DNA of 64,000 bases from the NCBI GenBank assembly GCA_035582835.1, contig JAYKAV010002319.1:434001-498000 (forward strand), given 5' to 3'. This document shows, piece by piece, positions 51,601-63,600 of the stretch (positions are counted from its first letter, which is position 1; every line of letters starts with the position of its first letter). A model generated the notes under the pieces. That model did no database searches. It worked only from the letters and a program-made list of their open reading frames with translations, and was not told where the DNA came from. This stretch comes from Phoebastria nigripes. Taxonomy: Eukaryota > Chordata > Aves > Procellariiformes > Diomedeidae. The translations under genes and the position numbers were made by a program.

Positions 51601-54600
51601 ATTGGGTTGCAGTAAGACACTGAAAGAGTGTTTAGTGTTCTGTCAAATTGCACCGTCTTCTTCATTTTAAACTTAACATTGTGTAAATGCTTTGTTTAGC
51701 CTGTTTGCGTGACTTCTTTTATAGCTTTGTATTATTAATGTATTCTTTTACTGTCAGAAAAATATTCATTGTTCTTCGTAGTGGGGCAGTTTTTGGCCCA
51801 AGATGTAGATGAATATTTCATTCTATGTAGCTTTGTCTAGAAGTTAAGACCTTCTTTTTGTGTTGCATGTTACAGAAATATTTCAATGTTTCCTATCAGC
51901 CCGTGAAGTAGCTCGCAGTCGGGATCGAGATAGGATGAACACTGGGACAGGGACTAGACTTGATGATCCACCTCCTCAGTCTCAGCAGGAACGAAGAATC
52001 AGCACTGATCTGACAGAAGGTCAAGATGTGTATACTGCTGCATGCAACTCTGTGATCCACAGATGTGCCTTATTGATCTTAGGAGTAAGCCCTGTTATCG
52101 AGGAGCTCCAGAAACGAAGGGAGGATGGACAGTTACAGCAACCTCCCTCTACTACTCCTGAGGGGATCGGACTCATGACAAGGTGGGGTTTGCTGACTGC
52201 TTAGAATAGTTAACTCTTCTCTGCTTCCTTTATAATTGATTAAATAACCTCAGTTTGCCTCTGAGGATTCTTAGAATTTTTTTCAGAAGAAGATTTTTGC
52301 CTAGAGCAATGTTACGTTTTTGTTGAGAATAGTGATTTTTCTCAATTTTCTTTGTCCACATTAACTAAACGTTAATAAGAGTTTTATTCTATGTGGACCA
52401 TATTTACTTTTCAAAGTTGGGTTTGGTGATAAATAGTAATGAAGTCCAGATCATAAGGTGTACAGATAATCTGAGGTAATTGGAAAAATTCTTTATTTTT
52501 CCTAAGATTTGTTTATGTGTTTGGATTTTTTTATTACCATGTTTGTATTTTCTTGAACTTTAACAATCTCCTATATAGTAGTGTCCAAAAACAATTTGTA
52601 GGATATGTTTAAAAGCAAAAGTTTCAAAGCCTATTATGAAAAAAGTGTCGTTTATGATTGATTTTTATAAATATTCCTAACATATTGGCATGTATAAGAT
52701 ACTGTTGTTAGGTATAGGAGAAAACAAAATAAAGCCAGACAGCTCATTGAATTGGAGAAGTGTATAATTTAGGTAGTATAAGTACTACATAATGTATTTT
52801 AATATTCATAATCTGAGATAGTCTTGGTAACACAGTTTTATTCTAAACTTGACCCATTTAAACTTTTATTCTAGAGACCTTCATGTGTGTGTATTAGAAT
52901 GTAACACAGGAATTGTGTAGCTGGTGCTAGTAGCGAACTCCTGAGTCTTCTTAAGCTTCTAAGTGTACAGAAACTCTGCTCTGATATTTTAAATGAAGAT
53001 ACTGATGGGGAGTTCAGAGGGAGATTATATATATTCAGTACGCTTTTATTCTTTTTGCCTCTTTTTGGAAATCTAGTCTCTAAAGCATGGGTGGCTGCCT
53101 CTGTCGTTGTCAAAGTGGCTTTCATCTCCAGCATATCAACTTTAGGATGCATTTTATGGGTGGGTTTTTAATAAGTTCAGTGCTTTTTCACCCACTTACT
53201 CTGTCTCTGTTTTCTTGTCCTCTCAGCTCAGAAGTGTTTTGGTATACTGTATGTAATACTTACCAAGGCACTTGAATGATCAGTCATTTGAGGTTGCCAT
53301 TTGTTCAGTTGACCAATAAGGGTGTTAAGAAGTAACAGATTTACTAATACCCTTTATAAGCATAATAATTGAAGCCGTCAGACCACTTTTTTCCTCTTTG
53401 GTGTGGTCTTGTGATGTTCTGTGATAGTCTGTTCCCAAATAAAACTGTGGTACCTGCTAAATTTGACTATCAAATCTTACTTTTGCCTAATATCAGTATT
53501 TTCTTTCTCTGTGTGTGTGTGTGTGCACATGCATGTGTGTGCACCTGAAGCAGGAGTGAAAGTCTTACTGCAGAAAGTCGCTCAATCCATGCAAACTCAA
53601 ACTACAGACTGATTAAGTCAAGAAGTGAATCTGATTTATCTCAGCCAGAATCAGATGAGGAAGGTTATTCACTGGTAAGTAAACTAGCATTATGTATTTA
53701 GAGACTATCAATGTAATATTTAGGTGGGAAGTACATCTTAAACATTTATTGAGTACTGTGTTTCAGTATAGACATCTCTTCTAATAACCACCATTGTTAA
53801 GAAAAAGTAATGGTGGTAAAAAAACAATTGAAATTACTATAGCTGTTGATTTTCTCACTTTTATGGGTGAGGGATGCATTTTAAATACTCAAATATTATG
53901 CACCACATGTGTTCACCTGAAGAAATGAGGCTTTTATTAATCTTTTAATCTAGAGTGGAAGACGAAATGTTGATTTGGATTTGGCATCATCACACAGAAA
54001 GAGGGGTAAGTTTTATTGTTTACCTAGTGATTATGTTAGTATTTCTTAAGTTAAAATGTCTTTGCAATTCAATACAGTACATAATGGCAATCAGGATGTT
54101 AAAACTGAGTATTTACAAATAACATTTAAAATAATTATTACCTATTGTTTGTTGTGCTAAGTTCTGTTGCTTTGTGGCTTGTTTATAGTATTTCCCAGGT
54201 TGTAACTATTTCTTCTAGTTTCTAGAATTGCGATGCTGTTTTGAAGCAAGTGAGGATTTCTGTGAGGTCAAGTGAATTAGGAACTTTCATTCTGTTTTCA
54301 TTCGTGTGACTTCAGGAAGAAAAAATTGGCAGAGAAGTTCAGTATCAAGTGGAACACACTATTCTTGTGCTAACTATGAGCTTTTACCATAAAATGTGCT
54401 TGAACATGGAGAACTCGTATCCAGAAAATACTGCTTCAATTTTTGCATCCTTTCAACACCAGCACACCTACAGAACCAAGCAACTGCTTCTTCTATTACT
54501 CCAATATAGATCAGATTTTTAGCTTTTTGTACTGCTTTTTGTTACTGTGTCATTCTGGGGAATCTCAATGAGCTTCTTCACAGAACGTAGCAGAGGGAGC

Positions 54601-57600
54601 AAAGGATGCTTGTTTACACAGAGACCAAAAAGTCCCACCACTCTGGCTGATGCAGAGTCTCTGCTAGAATCACGACTTATGTCTGTTGTATCTGTAAAAA
54701 TCTTGGGAAGAGGTTAACAGGAATTAGCTTGGGTTATGATATGCTTTAATTACAGAAGCCTTAATACTGTTAGGTAACATAAGAGTTCTAATTTAATAGC
54801 CTTCATCATTAAGCGGAGTATTGAGAGGTTGCTTGCTTTTTAAAGTCTTTTGGAATTGTAAAGCAAACTATCAGTGGCAACACTCATTACACTTCAATTT
54901 GTAAATAATGTGGAAAGGAATTCCTTGTACATGGATAATCAATTGAACCACTTGAGCAAGTAAAGAAATTTACTAGAGCTGTTCATACTGTGACAGCAGG
55001 ATGTGTGTTGGCATTCTCAGAAGATCTGATAGCCTCTGTCAGCACTCTGATCTGCACTGTAGTCTTTGAAGCCACCATTTTTAGCTTTGCTGTTAATCTG
55101 ACACAGAACTCTGCATTCGCTTTCCTCTGTATCCTAAAAGTAATCCAGGAAATCATCTTGGGTTAGATCTGAGATACAGTATATCTTATGGATTATGGTT
55201 TCTGAACTGTTGGTTAGACTGATGAGGTGGTTTTGGTCATGGGCTCCAGGAAATAAGGAATAATGCAAGAATAGACTTTATCAACCAACCAGAAGCTTTT
55301 TATTACAGAAGAAGGTTCTGCACCAGGTGTGTAACACTGAGGAGAAACAGGAGTAAATGCATTCGCTCTATCCAGAACCTAAAGAAGCTCAAATAGCTCA
55401 TTTGCAAACTGAACACTGTGACAGGGTGTACTGATACCCGTTTTCTGGTACTGGAGGACTTATTTCGCTGTCCCATGGAACTTACAGATTTTTTGTCTAG
55501 TTTTGGCAACTGGAAGTTAGCATACAATAATGAAAACTTTTCTACTTGTGCTGGATGATATATATGACAGTTTTGGTTGATACCCAATACCAGAATCATC
55601 CAGTGAATGCAGGGTGCATTTACAGGGAAACATTCCTGATACTTATATCAAGGTCAGGAGAGACCTACAAAGATCTGTGTGATCAAGTGGATGAGCTGTT
55701 CAGTTCGGTGCTATTTAAGGTCTTTCATTTCTTATGAAATACCTGGTTTTGTGAATCCTAGTTATCTTGTAGAAGTGAAGCATGCCCCAGTATTTGTTGA
55801 AGATGTAACTTGCAGCTATTTCGGATTGTCCACCCCTTGTAACATAGCCAGCACACTGAATTGCTAGAGATACTGCTGTGCCTATCAAGGGTGTTTTGAC
55901 TAGTAAAACCCCTTCAGTTTCATCTTTATTCTTGTGATACGCTGTGACTAATAAAGGGGACATTTATGTTCAGTGTTACCTTAGCTTGAAGAATAGGAGA
56001 AATCTAAATTCTTACAGCATATTCACATTATGGTGTGCTCCATCCCAAGTTGCTGGCAAAAGAGATTAGGGAATTCCATCAGAATGAGTTATCTGCATTT
56101 GAATTTGCTACATTTGTTAAGAACTGAAGGATTAGAAAAAGCCTGGTTTCCTGTTTATGGCAAGTAAACCACTGTAGAAGAGATGACCTACAGAAGACTA
56201 CAGCATTGTTCCTCAAGATGTTCTGCAGCTGGATTTTAAGTGCCACCAAAGTCAGATTGCCCTGAAGCAACCATTAGACATTTTAGTGAGAAACAAGCAG
56301 CATATTTTTATTTGTGAGGGGTTTTTTAGAGATGTTCTTTCCATATTCACATTTGTACGTTGTACTCTTTCCACATATGATCTGCTTTTCAATGGAAGAT
56401 GCGGAAGGTTTTATGTCCCTCTAAGTGAGGAGAAGGAGAGGAAGGAAACATGTATGCTGTATAGATGCTAGAGAAGATCTCTATTTTGAGTGCAGAGGAT
56501 AGTCGTGCATTGCAACAGAAGCATACATGGGAAACACTTCTCGAATTGCAGTTAACATAAGTAAAGCCTCCTGTTTTTTCTTGTATCTATTTCTACAAAA
56601 CAGCAATAACCACTGTTGCTTTAAGGGACTTACAGCTGAACTTTTCAAATTTTTGTTGGATTGAATGTAGAGCTGGCAGTGTTAGGTGGAAAAGAACAAG
56701 TGGAGTCTTGCAGAAGAACCATAGGAAACACTTCTCATTTCTTTCAGTTGAAGTTTATTATTAAAAAAATTCAATTGTGTTTCCTTTTACATATGGCTTT
56801 TAGAATAATACCTTACTGCAGTTTGCAGCAGTCCCTTGAAAATACTTGTTTTTTCAAGTGTGTCTCCATAAACTGTGTGAAGGAAGTTGACAAGCAGAGC
56901 TAATTGGAAAGCCAGGTTTTTTCCTGAAGGAATTTCCTTCTATCACCATTATTTTTTTCTGGTAGGCTGTGCTATTTTTGACACTTAAAAGGGAATTTTC
57001 ACTAAAAATATTTCCTTAATATATGGGCATGAGGTTCCTCCCATCTCTTCTTAACAAGTTTACTGGAATTTAACCACACTACTTGTTACAGAACCGTGGC
57101 CACACATGATGTTTCCAGCTGAGGTTTTGTAGGGTTAATTTTTCCTCAACTATACTCTATGCAGAGTATTTGGTCCTTGCAAAGTTGTCAAAATAATGTA
57201 GTGTGTATAAGGTATCAGTGAGTGGTTCTTTTGTAACAGGCAAGAGAGTAATTCCCTCTGGAATGGGTTGGCTGATTTTAGAACTTCTGTTTATTGAATG
57301 CAGCAAGTCATTATTCAAAATTCAGATCACATTTCCTTAATAACTGAATCTCCTATTGGTTATAGTCTGATTTTTATGGTACAAAAGCTGTTCCTATTCA
57401 TAAATTGCAATACAGAAAACTAGCAGTAGAAAAACTACTAATACTGTAAGTTGTTCCTATGGTCTTGCAGATAAGTATGGAAGGAGAGCATTCTCTTTTT
57501 ACTCAATTAATGTCTTAGCCACTCAGTCCAATCTTTAATCTAATTGCCACCTTCTTTCATTTATTGTATCTGTTCAGAAATATGACTGCGGTATTCCTAC

Positions 57601-60600
57601 TTCAGCCTGAGGATCCTTTGAATATCTTGTTCCTTGCTATTATTTAGTTATTTCTGAATTAGTAAACTTCTTCCATTCCTGCAGAAAAATTCTTTTTCAA
57701 TACTTTTGCTATAAGGGGTGATGAGCACATTATTGTTTTCTCCTCATATCTAAGCCCTTTGGGGTTTTTTTGTTGCTTAGATTCAACTTTTCCAATTTTG
57801 CAGATCCAGAGAGTATGCCTCAAAATGTTGTACCTATCCTGTACAGTACTGTAGGATACTGTACACTGCATTAGATACTTAACAGTAAAGAATGCGTATT
57901 TATCAGTGCGATCATAAACATAGTTACAGACAAATGACTGAGAGTCCTCCAGTCTTGGGTTTTCTTACTTCACATAAATCTTAATTCAGTGAATTTCAGT
58001 GTGCTTGTGTGTTCTGTAGTACTTTACTAACATAATTGGGCAACTCTGAAAAAAGCAGCAACTTAAATGAAATCCAAATTAAACTGAAATAATTTTGTGT
58101 ACCTGTAATAATGAGTTCTGCATTTTGAAATTGAAAGATTGTGTTTAAGGGATGTAAACATGTCTTGGTGTATGCATATAACTGTGTTAAAGGGGATATA
58201 TCTTTTTCTTCCCTGAAAAGAAGGTGGAAAATTTAGAAACTCTGTTACCTAGGCTATACTAATTCAAAACAAGAGTAAATATTTTTTTCCCCAAACTTTG
58301 CTGCTTGATATATTGTTGTATTGATTGAGATGAGACTGATCATTTAAGTCTAAGAATAATATGAGGAAGAGATTTTATATGTTACCTTCTGTTTCAAATG
58401 TCTGCTTTTGTCTTCTGATTCTTGTGTGGTGTAGTGTATTTACTCCTTTTTGGCCAGTTGAGCCCCAGAAAAAAGAAGAGCTTCAAGCAAGTAACTGATG
58501 GCATGTTTATTTTTTTTTGTCTCTATAGCTTCCCTACGTATTTTATGTTTTATGAAGTGTGTATTGCAGCTGTGCCACATTCATTTAGAAAACTCATTAT
58601 TATAAGCTGGCTTATAAGGACAAGTAAACTTTTTTTTTTGTTACTGTAAGCTTAAAGTTTATTCTTATGTGCGACTCTATTCATGTGATTGTAGAGGCTT
58701 ATGGAAGTGCTAAATTGCAGTCAATTCTGTGTAGTTGATATTACACAGAATCGAGCTAAGCTCTGATATACAATCATACTTTTGATTCTTCTATTGATAT
58801 TTAATATCTTCAAGGAAAAAAAATTACTTTGTTTTAGATTTGTGTGCCCTAATTCTTAAATGTTTTTAATTCTGAAGTATACTACTTTGACTTCTGACAT
58901 CTTTGTTTTTAAACTCTATACTTTTAGTTATAACTTCTCTTGTTTTACATTTAATCTGTATCTCATAATTATTGGACTTTTCTCCTAATTTGAAACAATT
59001 TTAAATTGTTCTTACATTTAAACATTCTTGCCTTTAATACTAAAATGATTAGCTAAGACCTCATCTTTTTTCAAATATGAAATAGTTTAGGTTTTTATTA
59101 ATATATGGTGGGGTTTTTTTCTTATAAGATTTGTTGACCGTCAAAACTAAATTTTCTCCTGATGTTCTGTTAATCCTTGAAAGGTCTCCTAAAGCTTATG
59201 ATTTAAGACATTGGAATTGCTTTTTGTTTCTTTACAAATCCTTTGGTTCCGTGCTGTGCTTTATAGTGGCATAGCATAGCGTAGGACAGGTAGAGGATAG
59301 GAAGCTAATGTCACTTTGGGATGCTTTAAGCTCTCCTGCTGTTGAAGGACTGTGGAGCTTAAGGACACTTTTGAAATAGTTGTTGCTATGTAGGCAACAT
59401 TTTGTGGACTTGGTAATGGTTTAGCTATGCTTCCTGTAGGAAATCTGAGGCTTCATTTATCCTCTCCCTTGGGCTCTGTTCACTGTGCATATGCTAGGAA
59501 CCTCTGTCCTACATGAATCTGAGTATTTTAACACCCTTTTATTCTACTCTGTCCTATTTATCTTATGTTTCTCACCTGCCACTTCAGCCTATAACTTAGT
59601 TTTTAATAGAGAGCTTTAAAACAAGTATTATAAGAATTAATGTTAAAATTAGGGTAAGGTGGTATCTGTCTTTTGTTTTAAATATTGTCACCAGGTATAA
59701 ATTTAAAATTGAGTAACAGAATTTCTTTAAATTCTTTCATAGTAAACATGACAAAATAGGTTGTTCTCTGTAAACCAGGTAGTATTGCTGTGTTACATAA
59801 AGCAGCAGAAATTAGGAAATTAGATTACACTTTGAAAAGTAGTGTTTAAACTTAATCTTTGCATTATCCAAAATAAATTTGTGTGCATATATTTTTGTCA
59901 AATACCTAATAAGACCTGAGTACTGTGATGGTTCCTTCTGAAGCCATTGCAGTCTGTTTAGTAGCAAGTGTAAGGAATGCCATGCAAATGTGCATGAACA
60001 CTATTTACAGAAAAGGAAATGGAATGTGAACAGGTTTTCATAATTCATAGCCCTGACAATTAAATTTTTTGGCAACTAGGTGGAGATTGACTACCTAATT
60101 TACAAAGAAAAAGCAAAATTTCACAGTAATTTGAATTTGTAAGTTGAGTGAAGGTGCAAATTGTGACCTGCAGGTGCAGATTTGTTGACAGCATAATAGC
60201 ATTTTACCTTTACCTCAGGAAAAGAATGGTGTATAGAATGGTTGCTAGGAGAGTTGTCCTAAGTTCAAAAACTGATGTGTCGCTCTTTCCTTGCTCCTAT
60301 GAGCAGCTGCTTACAGAGCTGCTGCAGGTAGGCAGCATTTAAAGGACATCCTGAAACTAGCATCCAGCTGTTACCATTGGAACTTAGCCTCACTGATGAA
60401 AGCAAGCTTTCAATAGATGAATTTCTACGAATTTGTGTGACTTTTTCCTGAAAATGGCTACGTTTAATAATGTTTGAGGCCGATACCCTGCAGACAGATT
60501 TTAAAAACTGAAGTGTTAATGTAGATTTGTACAACTACTGTGAATGGGTTGTGATTCTCCAAATTATATCTGTAGTTCATTGTGCACAAGAGACATTAAT

Positions 60601-63600
60601 ATTTAAAAATTCTATGTAGATTATTTAAGATAATTCAAACTAGAATTACAAAGTGAATTTAAACATACATTAGGTTTCCACATAGGTCTCCATATCACCT
60701 ATCTATACAGATGGAAAGTTCTTTTGCGCAGGGTCTGCCCTCTTGTAATACCTTGCATAGCTCCAAGTCAGCTAACAGCATTTACAAAAACAATAAAATA
60801 CCAACTTCTGTGTTGATATGTATATTTAACTGATGCGTATCAGTTAACTGCCGATGAAGGTACGACTTCAGTGACATTGCACTCATTGTGCCAGGGATAG
60901 AGTTCTAGCAAAACTCTTTTGGAAATGAGATCAAATATATGGTGATAAATAATTTCCAGTGCTGCAGATTGATGACTGATGCTCATTTGAAGAAGTACAT
61001 TTGTTACTGATGGTAAAGTTTCAGGTAGTGTAATGACATGCCGATGTAATAGGAAATACTTGAAAATAGACTTGTGAAATTGCTAGATGATGAAGATATA
61101 GATCTAATAACATGCTGTAGATAGTCTTTAATATACATGTATCTATTTGTCTTGAATCATAACAAAGTAAATGCTCTCTGTTAGTCTAAAATAAAAATTT
61201 TCTGTTCCCTTCTGCAATCATGAATTCTGTAAATATTTCATCCAAAATAACATTGTGCTCTTTCAAAATGATAAAATATATAGTGGCTTGATTAAAACCA
61301 AAAAACACTCTCGTTTTATGGTTAGACCTTACAATAAACATCCAAAGTGCCCAATTTCTGTTGTAGCAGATCTTTTCTTTACTATTTTTTCATTTAGCTG
61401 CAAAGCATTTTTATTCAGTGTTCTAGCTTAAAGCTGAGCAGTTTGAGTGGCTTCTATCTTTTTGTTTTTTCACTTGGCAGCGTGTTGCAATACTGCTTAA
61501 CATAATTAAAAGAAATACAGCCTTTCCTTTAGGGAAATTGCTGTAAATTTAAATCAAGTGTTTTGCTCTAAGTTGCTTAATGCATGGTATAATTAACATG
61601 AATATCCATTTTCCACCTGTATGAATAGCAGCAGTTCAGTCTTTACCTACNGTCAAAATGTGTTACCTGGTGAATTGGAATTTATGAGACTTCATTATGT
61701 ATATTTTTAGGAGCAATACACAGTCAAGTGGAACCTTTAAGTGACTCATGGGCTCGACTAAAACACAGCAGAGATTGGTTATACACTTCCTCCTACTCAT
61801 TTGTTGAGTCCGATTTTGATCTCTCAAGATCCCTTGGAGTTCATACTTTGATTGAAAATGTTGTCAGCTTTGTAAGTGGAGATGTGGGAAACTCGCCAGG
61901 ATTTAAGGAACCAGAGGAAAGTATGTCCACCAGTCCACAAGCGTCAATAATTGCAATGGAGCAGCAGCAGTTGAGGGCTGAGGTAAGTTTCAGTTTAACA
62001 CCTTTTCTTATTCTTCATACATTATGCTCATTTTATGGATTTTTTTAAAACATTGTCCAAATTCTGTCTATTAAGGACATTTTTCCACTCTTTTCTGTTA
62101 ACTAATCTTAACTGGAATTGGGAACTTTATGTAAATAAACTCTAAAATGAAACTTAAAGAATTCCCCTTTTTAAAAAAAAAGTGTCGATGAGAAAACAGC
62201 TACGTCATTTGTTCTCGCTTATAGTTGAAGATGATCTAATTCTAATTTCTAAGGATACTTGCTACTTACTTAATACTGTCTTTTGCCTGCCTTTATTTTT
62301 AGCTTCGTCTGGAAGCACTTCATCAGATTTTAGTGCTTCTATCAGGGATGGAGGAAAAAGGCAGTGTGCCATTAATGGGAAGCCGTCAAGTACCAGGATT
62401 TCAGTCGTCTTCATTGCTTACTTCTGTTAGACTACAGTTTCTTGCTGGCTGCTTTGGTTTGGGCACTGTAGGACATGCAGGCGCCAAAGGAGAGAGTGTA
62501 AGATTGCATCACTACCAGGTATGTACTTTAATAGTTTCTCCTGTTTCAATAACTGGGTGATAAAAATGTATCAGTCCTTATATTTATTTGTTTGACCCAG
62601 GATGGTATCAGAGCAGCTAAGAGAAGTATTCAAATTGAAATCCAAGTGGCTGTGCACAAAATTTACCAGCAATTATCTGCTACATTAGAAAGAGCTCTGC
62701 AAGCTAATAAGCATCACATAGGTAAGTGAAAACCAGATTTGCAAGATATGTCCTCTGATATACAGTACAACAACAGCTTATATGTTTAACAGAGCAGACT
62801 TTGATACTAGCGACCAGAATTCACTTAAGTATCTGTCTGACTTCTTTTCCTGAGAGAGAGAAGCTTTTTAACCTTTTTCTGTCTTAATTTTCTTCCAAGT
62901 GTTAGCCCTTTTTATTTTAAGACTTTTAGTATTGTCAACCTTTCTATTCCACACACCACAATCTTCCACAGTCACCCGTGTCTTTGGCACTTCAAAGTGA
63001 TTTTTAGGTTTTTCAGGGATAAGCAGTTTTCTGAAGAGATGAAAAGTCTCCAATCTTTTTTCTTTCATTCAAGAAAGAAAACTTTCTTTAAACTTTCTTT
63101 AAACCCAAACCCAAAGAACAGGGCATCTTGCCTGTTTTGGAAGCCCTTTCTCCTGGCCTTCTATACCCAGATATGGCTGTGTACTTCTATCCTTAAGGGG
63201 CAGCTGAAACTCTGCACCTCTTTGTGCCTTTGTACACGCACTGACTGAGAGCTTCAGTACAGAGGAGAGTTATATAATTTAGTTTGTTGGTAGAGCCTAA
63301 TGGGCACTGTTACATGAATTGTTTTGTTGTTTCACTTACAATTAAAAAGGAATTGAAAGAAATTTCTTGAGAATCAACTTGAAGTACAAGTAGAAAATTA
63401 TTTCACCCAGTTATCCTTACCCTAGAGAGAAGATTCTGGTTTGAGATTTAGCCTCAGCACATCTACATCACAAACTAGATCTACATGATATTCTTCCTTG
63501 GGCAGCCTTGACATAGAGGTTGCATTGAGTTAAAGGGGGCTATGATGATACATCAGAAAGACTACCTCAAAGTGTCTGACAAAGAAGGCTAACTCTTTAC

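Larger units (their letters stand above)
42975..53953 (+). other. HERC1: HERC1 introns 17-24
   Basis: Intron sizes are 1196, 899, 1687, 92, 2182, 2041, 1371 and 279 bases. All are GT-AG except intron 20, which is GC-AG. Intron 17 holds a CR1 fragment. Intron 22 holds a block (50905-51300) with overlapping open frames that is discussed as a finding. The rest is AT-rich and without features I can support. Confidence 0.7.
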
